Assembly: GCF_026153515.1 (NCBI RefSeq)
Contig: NZ_CP110644.1
Location: 4,121,501-4,185,500 of the forward strand
From: Pseudomonas sp. KU26590
GTDB taxonomy: Bacteria; Pseudomonadota; Gammaproteobacteria; Pseudomonadales; Pseudomonadaceae
DNA length: 64,000 nucleotides
Reading direction: 5' to 3'
Positions 48,614 to 56,854 of this stretch are shown here, piece after piece. A program made the position numbers and the translations under genes. The stretch's first letter is position 1; every line of letters starts with the position of its first letter. The notes under the pieces are model-generated. The model was not told the DNA's origin. It worked only from the letters and a program-made list of their open reading frames with translations, and made no database searches.

Positions 48614-48688
48614 GTTTTGCGCGGGTTTTGCGCAAGTCAGAAATGAAAAAGGGAATCGAGCCGCTAGGTGGCTGATTCCCTTTGCAAA
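48614..48688. other. Left flank of attachment copy 1: arm-like repeats and hairpin
   Basis: Two GTTTTGCGC motifs (48614-48622 and 48625-48633, 11 bp apart) are followed by an AAAGGGAATC/GATTCCCTTT hairpin (48648-48683). The same order and nearly the same sequence stands left of copy 3 (59314-59394), where it follows an integrase stop codon. This stretch is therefore probably the integrase-side end of an element whose body has been lost. Confidence 0.6.
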
Positions 48689-48691
48689 ATA

Positions 48692-48743
48692 TGGTCGGGA
48701 CGGAGTGATTCGAACACTCGACCCCTAGCACCCCATGCTGGGG
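48692..48743 (-). other. Attachment scar 1: 3' half of tRNA-Pro(GGG)
   Basis: On the minus strand this reads as the 3' part of tRNA-Pro. It has an anticodon loop ATGGGGT with anticodon GGG, the stem strand GCTAG, the T-arm GAGTG-TTCGAAT-CACTC, the acceptor strand CGTCCCG, A, and a genomic CCA. The 5' half of the tRNA is absent; the next bases do not resemble D-arm sequence. This is a phage/island attachment duplicate, not a functional tRNA. Confidence 0.85.
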
Positions 48744-48821
48744 ACGATAGGCTCACAACCCCTTGATCTATATAGAAAATATACCCTAATCGCTGTCGCA
48801 AAATACGGCCTTTCGTGTGAT

Positions 48822-48873
48822 TTTGCAAACGGAAAGACGGGGTCTCCAGAGGTGGTTTTGCGCCTCACACGCC
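48822..48873. repeat. Right flank of attachment copy 1, shared with copy 2
   Basis: About 50 bp (TGCAAACGGAAAGACGG, then GAGGTGGTTTTGCGCC) closely resembles 55754-55802 right of copy 2 (TGCAAACGGAAACACGCGG, then GAGGTTTTGCGC). Both hold one GTTTTGCGC motif (48855-48863). This looks like the second arm of the same attachment-site family. Confidence 0.65.
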
Positions 48874-48935
48874 ACGACGAAGGCGTCTACAGCGTACGCT
48901 GAGATAGATGACGATCCAACGATCGATCAATGACC

Positions 48936-50273
48936 CTACGCTGGATCTCTTCGCGGTGGTTCAGTATCAACATGCGTCGCAGCTGGTGTTATTGTAGGCG
49001 CTCTTAATATCGCCTTTTGCGCGATGTCCTTAAGATCGGCCAGCGGTTTGCTTCCAAAATGTTTTATATACTTCTGGTATTTTGGCCATTCAGAAATGTA
49101 GCGACTTCCGCCGTGAACGAGCTCATTCCGTAAATCAAACAGCCAACGTGTTTTTTCTGCAGCCTTCGCATTCAATCCCAGCTTAGCTACTCCAGCGATG
49201 ATGGACTTTTCGACGGATCCGCGAACACCAAACAAAGCATCCAAGGCTATGAAATAATTTATATATGACTCTATATCGTCCGAGTTCATGGCACGATTGA
49301 AAAAATTAACTGCTTTCTTTATGCGCTGCTGGTGATTTAGAGGGCATTCATTTAGCGACTCATACCAAACCCTTATTTTGATCGCTAGCTCATCATTAAT
49401 TTGGATATCTGATGCGTAAAATGGAGAAAGTGCGCCACAGTCGCTAAACGTAATCGAGCGGTCAGGCGCGGTTTGATGAGGGAACTGTATGCAGTTGGAG
49501 AATGGCTGGGCCATAGATTTTGAATAGCCATGACTGGAAAACTCAGACGCGTAAGCGAAAAGCACAGTAATTAACATCCTGAACTTCAAGCTACTTGAGA
49601 ACTTCGCTCCTTTCTGCGTTCCATACTCTTCAGCTAATAAGATATAGTGAAACCCGGACCCGAATTGATCCATAAAGCCGAATCTACTTGTAGCAGTAAA
49701 GGGTGATTTTGGCGTCCAGCCGTCAAAAACATATCCTTGATCGCATAAACCTTTCCAACCAACTTCATCGCTGCAGGCAATCAAATGAAGTCCTTCTTTT
49801 GGCAAGAAAACGGAAGGCCCATTGAATCTGGTTAACGGATAAACGGTACACCTCCTTCCAACAATTCCACGTAGGTTTGATTTGATCTCGCCCAGGATGA
49901 ATTGGGTGAGCTCAATAACATCCACGCCTCTGCATTCAAAAAGCGTAGCCTTTAGAGCAAACGCAACCTCATCAGAATTGAAGAACGGTGAATCAAAACA
50001 GACTTTCTGCAGCGTTGTCATCACGATGGAATTAACCGATTCGAGATCGCAGTCATTGAACTCGAGCTCGGTTTCGATAAGTAGCGAAGCTACAGCATCG
50101 GTCGCATCGTAAGTATCCCTGCCATACCACCAACTCAACCCCATTCCGCCAGAAAATGAGAAGGCTTTCCCTCGTCCCCCATAAAATTGCGCTGAGGGAA
50201 TTTTCCCGTCAACAGGACGTTTCAGAAGAATTGAACGCGTCAGCCTTGCTATTTGAGTCTGTACTCGATCCAT
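48936..50273 (-). CDS. HEPN-domain protein, candidate ApeA-like anti-phage factor
   Basis: A 445-residue protein in AT-rich DNA. The C-terminal third (about 310-425) looks like an ApeA-type HEPN domain: a helical region (FNRAMNSDDIESYINYFIALDALF) followed by LFDLRNELVHGG with the RNxxxH ribonuclease motif (R382, N383, H387). The N-terminal 300 residues are a mixed-fold domain, as in ApeA proteins, which place a variable sensor before HEPN. HEPN proteins of this kind cleave RNA in abortive anti-phage defence. It is a single-gene unit inside the att1-att2 segment. The family call is from motif reading only; another HEPN subfamily is possible. Confidence 0.65.
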   Translation of the reverse strand: MDRVQTQIARLTRSILLKRPVDGKIPSAQFYGGRGKAFSFSGGMGLSWWYGRDTYDATDAVASLLIETELEFNDCDLESVNSIVMTTLQKVCFDSPFFNSDEVAFALKATLFECRGVDVIELTQFILGEIKSNLRGIVGRRCTVYPLTRFNGPSVFLPKEGLHLIACSDEVGWKGLCDQGYVFDGWTPKSPFTATSRFGFMDQFGSGFHYILLAEEYGTQKGAKFSSSLKFRMLITVLFAYASEFSSHGYSKSMAQPFSNCIQFPHQTAPDRSITFSDCGALSPFYASDIQINDELAIKIRVWYESLNECPLNHQQRIKKAVNFFNRAMNSDDIESYINYFIALDALFGVRGSVEKSIIAGVAKLGLNAKAAEKTRWLFDLRNELVHGGSRYISEWPKYQKYIKHFGSKPLADLKDIAQKAILRAPTITPAATHVDTEPPRRDPA

Positions 50274-50670
50274 CCGGAGCCCCTATAGTCTAATACTAAT
50301 GTTCAGTAAGCCACGATCCATCTGGTTAGGCGCCGCATGCTCACTTCTGATGACGTGCTTAAGGCTACGTAACTGATCCGTCCTACACCTTAAACGTTCG
50401 ACTGAAGCAACACGCTATTTAGAAAATTGGCTAACCTCGGCAGCATAATTCATACTCCATCCGCCCCACGGAAGCCAGTACGCACCTGTTTTCCTCGCAT
50501 CGGAATGGGCTAGGGACTAAGCGGAACTACCGCTTTGAAATCTGGGTTTCACGGATGAATGGGTCAACTGCGACATAATTCCGGGTGCGTTGATCCCAGT
50601 AGACTAGGGTAATGATTTCGGGGGTTTGCTTACCCGGATCAACCCTCCTTTACCCGCTCAAACGCACCAG
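50274..50670. other. Interval without a gene
   Basis: About 400 bp upstream of the HEPN gene and downstream of umuC. I see no supported frame and no clear sigma-70 promoter by eye, although the HEPN promoter should lie here. Confidence 0.4.
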
Positions 50671-50765
50671 GTGGTACAAAAAGTGGTACGAGAGCTTTAA
50701 TCCCGCTGTTGCGTCACAGCGGGAGCTCCATCCCCTCCCCGGCGTTCTGCCTAACATCACACCCC
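50671..50765. repeat. Module-border repeat A, with hairpin
   Basis: GTGGTACAAAAAGTGGTACG and the following GAGAGCT resemble 58236-58260. A hairpin TCCCGCTGT/ACAGCGGGA lies at 50701-50724. Then TCCCCTCCCCGGCGTTCTGC (from 50732) matches copies at 56237, 58261 and 59561. It touches the umuC stop codon at 50765. The hairpin could end umuC transcription, but there is no T-run. Confidence 0.6.
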
Positions 50766-52045
50766 TAATTGCACCTCACGGTCCACAGCTGATCCATTTG
50801 CGTCGTGAAGCTTTGACTCATTAGGTCTCGACGCATTGCCCAACCAGGGGCAGACGGCACACTTGCCGCGCGCAACGTTCCACGCCCCCACTTGGCATTG
50901 ATCTCATCAAGCACGTTCATCACCTTCTCGGCTTCCATTGGCTGCGAATGGGCAAACAGGTCGTCGGTAAATTCGCCGGGCTGGCGCAGATCCATCAGCA
51001 GCACCTCGGCCTTGCTGTACTTGAAGCCCGGCCGGAACAGGCGATTGACCGCCTCTGTCGCAGCCTTCGTCATCAGGCGCACGTCATTGGTGGGATACGG
51101 CAGCTCAACCATCGCGCCGTTGGCATATTTGGCCTCCTCAGGGTTGAACATCCCCGTTCGGATGCTGACCCGGATCCTCTTGCACAGCGAGTTCTGTGCC
51201 CGGAGTTTTTCTGCGGCGCGCTGGGTGTATGTGGCGACGGCTTCCTTGATGGGCTCGATAGTCGTCAAACGGCTTCCAAACATTCGGCTGCAGCAGATCT
51301 CTTGCTTAGGTGGATCGGCCTCCCCCAATTCCAGGCATGACGTCCCCGACAATTCGCGCGCAGTCTTCTCGATCACAACGCTGAATTTCTGCCGCAGCGT
51401 CCAGGGATCGGCCTTTGCCAGATCCATTGCGGTCTTGATCCCCATGACTTCAAGGTGGGCCTTCATGCGCTTGCCTACGCCCCATACCTCGCCGACTTCC
51501 GTGTTACGCAGCGTCCAGTCACGGTTGAACGGGTCGCAGATATCGACTACCCCGCCGGTCTTCGCCAGCAAGCGTTTTGCCGTGTGATTGGCCAGCTTTG
51601 CCAATGTTTTGGTGCGGGCTATCCCCACGCCCACCGGGATACCAGTGCGTTTATAGATGGTCGCCCGGATCTGCCTTCCGAAAGCCGTCAGGTCGCCGGG
51701 GATGCCAGAAAGGTCAGCGAACGCCTCGTCGATGCTGTAGACCTCCAGCGCGGGGACCATCGATTCGATGATGCTCATGACCCGCTCGCTCATGTCGCCA
51801 TACAGCGCGTAATTGCTGCTAAACGCGATCACACCGTCGCGGCGCAATTGATCCTTGATCTGAAAGTAAGGCGCACCCATTTTCACGAACGGCTTTGCAT
51901 CATAGCTTCGAGCAATCACACAGCCATCGTTATTGGACAGCACCACGATGGGCGTTTTGGCGAGGTCAGGCCGAAAGACACGCTCGCAACTGGCATAAAA
52001 GCTGTTGCAGTCAATCAGCGCAAAGACGGGCTCAGGCTTTGTCAT
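50765..52045 (-). CDS. umuC: DNA polymerase V catalytic subunit UmuC (RulB-like)
   Basis: A 426-residue Y-family polymerase, full length. Catalytic residues are present: FALIDCNSFYASCERVF (first Asp near residue 12) and YSIDEAFAD (Asp-Glu, about 101-108). The helix-hairpin region VGVGIARTKTLAKLANHTAK, little-finger domain and UmuC C-terminus (KWGRGTLRAASV, MSQSFTTQMDQLWTVRCN) are also intact. It performs error-prone bypass of DNA lesions as part of UmuD'2C. Its ATG overlaps the umuD stop (ATGA), so the two are translationally coupled under the LexA box at 52308. Pseudomonas plasmids and phages carry such rulAB genes. Confidence 0.94.
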   Translation of the reverse strand: MTKPEPVFALIDCNSFYASCERVFRPDLAKTPIVVLSNNDGCVIARSYDAKPFVKMGAPYFQIKDQLRRDGVIAFSSNYALYGDMSERVMSIIESMVPALEVYSIDEAFADLSGIPGDLTAFGRQIRATIYKRTGIPVGVGIARTKTLAKLANHTAKRLLAKTGGVVDICDPFNRDWTLRNTEVGEVWGVGKRMKAHLEVMGIKTAMDLAKADPWTLRQKFSVVIEKTARELSGTSCLELGEADPPKQEICCSRMFGSRLTTIEPIKEAVATYTQRAAEKLRAQNSLCKRIRVSIRTGMFNPEEAKYANGAMVELPYPTNDVRLMTKAATEAVNRLFRPGFKYSKAEVLLMDLRQPGEFTDDLFAHSQPMEAEKVMNVLDEINAKWGRGTLRAASVPSAPGWAMRRDLMSQSFTTQMDQLWTVRCN

Positions 52046-52284
52046 GATCGCGGACGCTGAATCACCACGCCCCAGATCACCCGTTCATCCCCTTCCATCA
52101 CCTGGCGAGAGGGGTAGTTCGGGTTTTCCGACTTCAGAACGACCTCTTCCCCGCGCATGTGCAGAGGGATGTGCATCTGGATGTGATCAGCCGCTGGCGA
52201 TGGAAAGCCGGCCGGTACGTGAGAGGAGTAGAGACGCAGCTTTTCGCCGCAGGCCGATAATGGGCCAAGAATAGTGACGCTCAT
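52042..52284 (-). pseudogene. umuD: UmuD with in-frame internal deletion
   Basis: An 80-residue frame against the usual ~140. The N-terminal part (LYSSHVPAGFPSPAADHIQM with HIPL) is normal and includes the cleavage-site region. It then jumps directly to the C-terminal part (HMRGEEVVLKSENPNYPSRQ, then WGVVIQR). The missing ~60 residues include the segment with the catalytic Ser (SGDSM) and Lys of the LexA-type protease. The frame and the ATGA overlap with umuC are kept. The product cannot self-cleave and is unlikely to form normal UmuD'. It may survive only as a translated leader for umuC. Confidence 0.85.
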
Positions 52285-52307
52285 GATGCAAGCCTTGCCG
52301 TGAATAA

Positions 52308-52323
52308 CTGTATGTACATACAG
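52308..52323. promoter_or_regulatory. LexA (SOS) box
   Basis: CTGTATGTACATACAG, a perfect palindrome with the CTG-N10-CAG form, 24 bp upstream of the umuD start. It indicates DNA-damage control of umuDC. Confidence 0.93.
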
Positions 52324-52375
52324 TTAACGTACTGGCCAGCATGCGGTCAACGTTCTGTGTAGGAATTTTCGACGG

Positions 52376-52609
52376 GTGACCGTAGGTGCGGACGCTACTC
52401 GATCGACGAGCCTGCGGACCATCGTCCCTGAGGGGCTCGCGCCAAAGCAGTTGGTTATCAATGTGGAGCGCTACAACGTCGCGCCGACGACTCGCGTCGA
52501 GATGATGAAGATTTGCGACACGACGGCCGAGCAATCCACTGGGTTCGAAATGGACCATCCCTTGCAATGGCAAACCTGCGAATCAGCGAATCAGCGACGA
52601 TGTTATTGA
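52376..52609 (+). pseudogene. Relic of an SRAP (YedK/HMCES) gene
   Basis: A short frame contains QLVINVERYNVAPTTRVEMM, which matches the N-terminal SRAP segment RYNVAPT. SRAP proteins link to abasic sites in single-stranded DNA. The MCGR start with the catalytic Cys is missing, and after about 25 residues the likeness ends; no downstream SRAP motif was found in any frame. It lies opposite the LexA box from umuD, so it may once have been SOS-controlled. Confidence 0.45.
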
Positions 52610-52871
52610 AGGCACACGTCCCTGATGTACGTCGGTACTGAGAGGCGCCAACTCGTTGCCTGCCACCGAGTCATGCAGCGCTCAATCGACGGGCTCGTCG
52701 AGGGGTTGCCACAGTATCGTTTCGACCAGACTCCGTCCTTTCAACGGGAGGCTATACCCAACTCGGCAGAGTCAATTCCCTGCCGGTGGGAAAAGATAGG
52801 ACTGGGCCACCGTAAGTACTGCGCATGACGCTCAGCTCATTACAGCGGGTTCCATCCATGTTTAGGAATCA
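52610..52871. other. Interval without a supported gene
   Basis: A 67-codon open frame (52625-52828) shows no family and no ribosome binding site. I see nothing else. Confidence 0.4.
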
Positions 52872-53291
52872 TTAGTACAGATTGTCAACTTTTCGCTTTT
52901 CCAGAGTGTAGGTTTTCAGATCAATCTCGTTAGCTGAAAGCCTGGCGTCAAGACGATCCATGTCCCGTCGCTTCAAGCTGGCTACATGAGCCTTTGATGC
53001 CTGATAGTTGATGGACTCAGCTGCGTCGTAGCCACTGACAGGATCCCAGATAATGGACAATGGCCACAGCAACAGGTTGACAACACCGTAGCCGTAAGCG
53101 CGCCCGTAGAACGATCCACCGCCAGGCAGGAGGCCCAGTCCTGCGGCCAGGCCTGGACTTTTTTCTTGAACGTCAAGATGGTTGGCACGATAGCCAGCCA
53201 GTTCAGATTCTTGCGTGTGATCCAAACCGGAGGCACAGCCAGCAGTCAAAACTAACAAAACGGCTGCTGACAAGTTGCGAAGAACGTACAT
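52872..53291 (-). CDS. Small lipoprotein, unknown function
   Basis: A 139-residue lipoprotein. The signal peptide has the lipobox LTAGC (C19), followed by S-G-L. A Gly-rich hydrophobic stretch (GLAAGLGLLPGGGSFYGRAY, then GVVNLLLWPLSIIWD; about 48-85) may dip into the membrane, followed by a charged helical C-terminus. A good AGGGAATTC site precedes the ATG. Similar glycine-zipper-like lipoproteins occur in Pseudomonas and its phages. The function is not known. Confidence 0.72.
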   Translation of the reverse strand: MYVLRNLSAAVLLVLTAGCASGLDHTQESELAGYRANHLDVQEKSPGLAAGLGLLPGGGSFYGRAYGYGVVNLLLWPLSIIWDPVSGYDAAESINYQASKAHVASLKRRDMDRLDARLSANEIDLKTYTLEKRKVDNLY

Positions 53292-53680
53292 CTGAATTCC
53301 CTATATAAATAATGCTCAGCCAGAGCTGGAACTGAGCGCCGCGCATTGTACACACTTAAATTGCCCGTAGATGGCCTAATGCTACATTTCTCTTACTTCT
53401 CATATAAAGTGCGATCCTCACCCCTACGCGTCCGCGCATGGAAAAGGGTCGTCAGTTTCGATGAAGTGCCGACTCTTTGTATGGGGTAAGTCGACCTCTG
53501 AGCCATTGCAAGCAGTTCGGGTAACAGGATGGCCCCAGTTTCCAACTTGCTGGCGGTCCAGGTGCACTGCGCGAGTCATGGAGCAGAAGAGAAGGGGCCT
53601 AGCCCTGGCTGGCCCTGATGATAAAGTTCTTGTGTACGTCGCCGATAGGTACACATTCCCCGTAAGCCATGGAGCATTAA
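53292..53680. other. Interval without a supported gene
   Basis: Short frames on both strands overlap and none has a ribosome binding site or a recognisable motif. TATATAAATAAT near 53303 is AT-rich and could belong to the lipoprotein promoter. Confidence 0.35.
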
Positions 53681-54181
53681 ATGTTTAATCCACGTGAGGC
53701 AGAACGAGACCATCTGTACAACCGGGTCGTCCTGCTAACTATCGCATGCTGTGTTTTATTAGCATTCGCCGCGATGGCGAGACACGAAGGTTTCACCTAT
53801 GCAGCCCTTCAGTGGAATGGGGCCCAAGTGAACGGCACGGTGACGCATCTGGAGGAAATCCCGCGAAACCGACTTGCTAAAATCGTCCACTACCGTTACG
53901 TGGACCAAGATAACCGACCTCACGAAGGGCAATACCTGGACACAGGATGCGGCGAGAGGGAAAACTGTGGAGTAGACCAAGACGTCACCCTGATCTATTC
54001 GCGCTGGTTTCCGGATTACAGCGCCGTCGCCGCCAACGTCCATAGCTTTCGGCCGGGTTTTTACATCATGAGCGGCGGCGTACTGATTTCGCTGCTCTTC
54101 TTCGGGATTTCCTTCTGGACGCTCGGTCGTATCAGTGCCATGAAGCGAGATGAAGCACAGCACCTCCATACGAAACACTGA
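53681..54181 (+). CDS. DUF3592-like membrane protein
   Basis: A 166-residue protein with one helix near each end (about 18-34 and 127-148). An extracytoplasmic domain between them has the DUF3592 look (GAQVNGTVTHLEEIP, VHYRYVDQDNRPHEGQYLDTG, VTLIYSRWFPDYSAVA). The pair of Cys in GCGERENCG may form a disulphide. GGAGC stands 7 bp upstream of the ATG. Function unknown. Confidence 0.72.
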   Translation: MFNPREAERDHLYNRVVLLTIACCVLLAFAAMARHEGFTYAALQWNGAQVNGTVTHLEEIPRNRLAKIVHYRYVDQDNRPHEGQYLDTGCGERENCGVDQDVTLIYSRWFPDYSAVAANVHSFRPGFYIMSGGVLISLLFFGISFWTLGRISAMKRDEAQHLHTKH

Positions 54182-54503
54182 GTCTCAGCCTCGAATACTG
54201 AGCAACGATCTCGGTGATTTTCGCGACTGATTTCGCCAACTCGCAGGCGCCACTGCCTACGAAGCGCTCGCGCATTGTTCCAGCCGTTCTCGATGGCACG
54301 TCCAGCGCTTGCTACAGGGTGGTGCAGAATGCCTGAAAGTGAACGCACACAGGGGAATCCAGGGGTTCAGTCGCGAGGTTCTCGGGCAAGTCAAATGACC
54401 GAACCACCCTCCTGCGCATTCACAGAGTGCGCAGCGGGATGCGAAAGACGTATGCACCGCGCAAGGCGATCCTCCACCCCCCCTTAGCGCGGGCTGAAAT
54501 TGA
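54182..54503. other. Interval without a supported gene
   Basis: Between the DUF3592-like gene and the convergent secreted-protein gene. No frame with support; no strong terminator hairpin seen. Confidence 0.35.
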
Positions 54504-54845
54504 TTATTTCGAGCCGTAATGCTTGCACATGTCTTTGGCGACATACGCCCCCATTGGGGAGTGCATCAAGTTGTCAGCCATGCTGCTCACTTTGAATTTA
54601 TAGGCAGGGTCAGATTTGATTTTTCTCACTTCCGCCTTTGTTGCCTCGTCGATAGTGGAATCCGATGCCATGACGTTCTCAACATCGCTCTTCATACCAG
54701 GATTCGCGTTATTGCAGACCTGCTCCATTGCAACCAGTACTACAAGTCCTTGCCGCTTGTCATCTTCCGGGCTCGCGACAGAGCTTCCGGTATATCCCAG
54801 CACAGCCAGACACAGCAACATAATGGACGTTCTGATCGGCAACAT
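54504..54845 (-). CDS. Small secreted protein, unknown function
   Basis: A 113-residue exported protein. The signal peptide (IMLLCLAVLGYTGSSVAS, cleavage before PEDD) is followed by a helical domain with two Cys (QVCNNANPG and KDMCKHYG) placed to form a disulphide. A strong AGGGAG site precedes the ATG. No family recognised. Confidence 0.68.
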   Translation of the reverse strand: MLPIRTSIMLLCLAVLGYTGSSVASPEDDKRQGLVVLVAMEQVCNNANPGMKSDVENVMASDSTIDEATKAEVRKIKSDPAYKFKVSSMADNLMHSPMGAYVAKDMCKHYGSK

Positions 54846-55223
54846 TCAAAACTCCCTATGAATAAAATTCGCCGCGCACGCTACTTACCAAAGCGACCCG
54901 CACTCTAAAACGCAGCATTGAAACCCATCAGACGCCGAACTGTTCGCTACCGTCGAAAACGATCATCGGGCCAACTACTCAGGCTTCGCGTCCGGTATGC
55001 ACAATGAGCACGCTGATGAAGATTGTGCGATCAGCCCGTCATGATCCCGTTTCCCGAATGGTCGCAGCATCCCCTCAGACAACCCGGTAGCGCATCCATC
55101 CATAGATTTGATGCCCTGGAATCTGCGATTGCCGCCGGAGGCCAGCCATCCCCTCTCACCCTCTATCCACATGCCTACCGGTGTGAGGAGAGCTGGAAAG
55201 CGAAACTCTTGGCGCATCGGTCC
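54846..55223. other. Interval without a supported gene
   Basis: Overlapping short frames on both strands, none with family likeness or a good start. Confidence 0.35.
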
Positions 55224-55436
55224 TCAGAGCCAGCCCCTCAACATTATCTTCAAGGACTCGTACCAGCCAACGAAGCGGGAAGTACCGGCGCGACCGTAAA
55301 AGATGCTTGGCCAAATCGTGGCCAGACCGAAAAGGAACAGGGCTGCGGCTGAAGCATCCAGATCGAAGGACAGCAAGAGGACAGCCATTGCCCATAGGGC
55401 AATCCCGAGCAGCACGAACATCGCAAACCAACCCAT
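55224..55436 (-). CDS. Small two-helix membrane protein
   Basis: A 70-residue protein with two hydrophobic helices (FAMFVLLGIALWAMAVLLLS and AAALFLFGLATIWPSIFY) and a short polar tail. The ATG at 55436 has GGAATTGAA upstream; a longer open frame to 55529 lacks such a site. Unknown function. It is the last gene before attachment copy 2. Confidence 0.5.
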   Translation of the reverse strand: MGWFAMFVLLGIALWAMAVLLLSFDLDASAAALFLFGLATIWPSIFYGRAGTSRFVGWYESLKIMLRGWL

Positions 55437-55583
55437 TTCAATTCCGTTATATGACGGTGTTGCATTGTGAATCCCGCCGTCCACACCTCCTCCTTGAAGC
55501 CTGAAGGCGTACGGCGGATGAGGAATCAACGTGTCTGCAACAATGAAGGCAGGATGAGCCCCGAAAATCTCCAGACATGAAAA

Positions 55584-55607
55584 AGCCCAACCTGAGAAGA
55601 TTGGGCT
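55584..55607. terminator. Hairpin left of attachment copy 2
   Basis: AGCCCAA and TTGGGCT form a 7-bp stem with AAAA before it. On the minus strand it ends in TTTT. It occupies the same place as the hairpins left of copies 1 and 3 but is different in sequence. Confidence 0.5.
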
Positions 55608-55623
55608 AAGTCATTGATAAATA

Positions 55624-55675
55624 TGGTCGGGACGGAGTGATTCGAACACTCGACCCCTAGCACCCCATGCTGGGG
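55624..55675 (-). other. Attachment scar 2: 3' half of tRNA-Pro(GGG)
   Basis: Identical to copy 1 over all 52 bp, from the CCA end through the anticodon loop into CCAGC. The 5' half of the tRNA is absent. Copies 1 and 2 also share similar right flanks, so two elements with the same attachment arm integrated here. Confidence 0.85.
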
Positions 55676-55753
55676 GCTGTAGAGACATAAGCTAATGAAT
55701 TGTAAGAATATGTATGCCGTTCAGGGGTAGCAAATTATCCACTTTTTTGCGGT

Positions 55754-55802
55754 TATGCAAACGGAAACACGCGGCCCCCAGACGAGGTTTTGCGCATCAA
55801 CG
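55754..55802. repeat. Right flank of attachment copy 2
   Basis: Matches 48822-48873 right of copy 1 (see there). It contains GTTTTGCGC at 55787-55795. Confidence 0.65.
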
Positions 55803-55881
55803 CATTGGGCGGCGGCCACTACCTGATGGTCTACGCTGGATTGACCTGGACTGCCCCAGGCCCACCAAAAGGAAATTGAAG

Positions 55882-56058
55882 ATGGCTGATGATCTGCACA
55901 ACCGTGGCCCGAAAGACAGAGCTCGCGTGAACACATCTGAGGCTTGGGAGCTGAAGTACTGGACGAAAGAATTTGGCGTCACCGAGGATCAGCTCAAAGC
56001 CGCCGTGAAAGCGGTCGGCCCGATGGTGACGGACGTCCGCAAGAAGCTCGGCAAGTAA
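55882..56058 (+). CDS. DUF3606 protein
   Basis: A 58-residue protein matching the DUF3606 family over its full length (RGPKDRARVNTSEAWELKYW, then FGVTEDQLKAAVKAVG). These small helical proteins are common near mobile DNA in proteobacteria and have no known function. AGGAAAT precedes the ATG. Confidence 0.82.
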   Translation: MADDLHNRGPKDRARVNTSEAWELKYWTKEFGVTEDQLKAAVKAVGPMVTDVRKKLGK

Positions 56059-56236
56059 AGTAGCGGCGGCCCCGCGGCAATCGTGGAGCCTGCTTAAACC
56101 CCCACCATGTCAAGGTGATCGTTAACCGCAGCCAAAATTTTGATTTATAAAGAATAACATTCCTTTTAAGACCTTCAGAAATGGCAGCTTCTGCCTATAA
56201 AAAACAATAACTTAGCGTTGGATATTCCTACAGTAT

Positions 56237-56275
56237 TCCCCTTCCCCAGCGTCCTGCCGACGAACACCAAGCCCC
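56237..56275. repeat. Module-border repeat B
   Basis: TCCCCTTCCCCAGCGTCCTG and the following CCGACGAACACC match copies A (50732), C (58261) and D (59561). It lies upstream of the coiled-coil gene. Confidence 0.6.
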
Positions 56276-56327
56276 CAATCCCCCGCCGCATAATGCTGTA
56301 TATAAGAACATTATGGAGTTACTCAAA

Positions 56328-56573
56328 ATGCTCCAGCGCATGCTTGAGCTCAGCAGAGAGCACGTCGCAACACTTGTTGAGATGCACGCCGAGGTTTCCC
56401 GCGAACGAGATACGTTGCGGGTACAGCTGAACGCAGCGAAGACGCGAATATCCGATTGCCTCCGCCAGGCGGGAGAGGATTGGGCAAAGATCAACACCCT
56501 TCAGCGCATTTCCGCCCAAAACGACTATCTCAGGCAGGAGTGCGACGAGCTCCGCAGTCAGATTTCAGAATAA
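56328..56573 (+). CDS. Small coiled-coil protein
   Basis: An 81-residue, almost fully helical protein with heptad hydrophobic spacing (MLELSREHVATLVEMHAEVS, then ISAQNDYLRQECDELRSQI). No membrane segment or family is seen. The ATG at 56328 has GGAG at the right distance; the first ATG of the frame (56313) has none. It might be a phage or element structural/regulatory protein, which is a guess. Confidence 0.5.
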   Translation: MLQRMLELSREHVATLVEMHAEVSRERDTLRVQLNAAKTRISDCLRQAGEDWAKINTLQRISAQNDYLRQECDELRSQISE

Positions 56574-56854
56574 CCAACATCAACCTACAGAACGGTGCCA
56601 TGCGTGGTCAGTTCAAGCTGAGTGGTGACCAGCGATTGCGCCTCAGCCAGCAACTTATCGATGCAAAGGTGGCGGCGGGTTGCTAAATCACCGCAGTGTA
56701 CCTTGAACACTGTGCGGCTGGGCTGCAGCAGGATGAAAGCATGTCTCAGCGTACTTCCGCAAAGCAGCGGATGAAGGCAGTGCAGATGCCCATGTTGTGA
56801 CAACCGTTGTGCGTCTACTAGGTCAAGCGCCTTGAAAGCCATCGTCAAGGCGTG
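56574..56854. other. Interval without a supported gene
   Basis: No convincing frame; nothing recognised. Confidence 0.35.

Noticed and set aside
48692..48743. Functional tRNA gene at this and the two similar sites
   Set aside because: Only the 3' half is present; the D-arm and 5' acceptor strand are missing at all three places.
50612..50824. 70-codon plus-strand frame
   Set aside because: It overlaps the border repeat and the umuC 3' end, with no ribosome binding site or motif.
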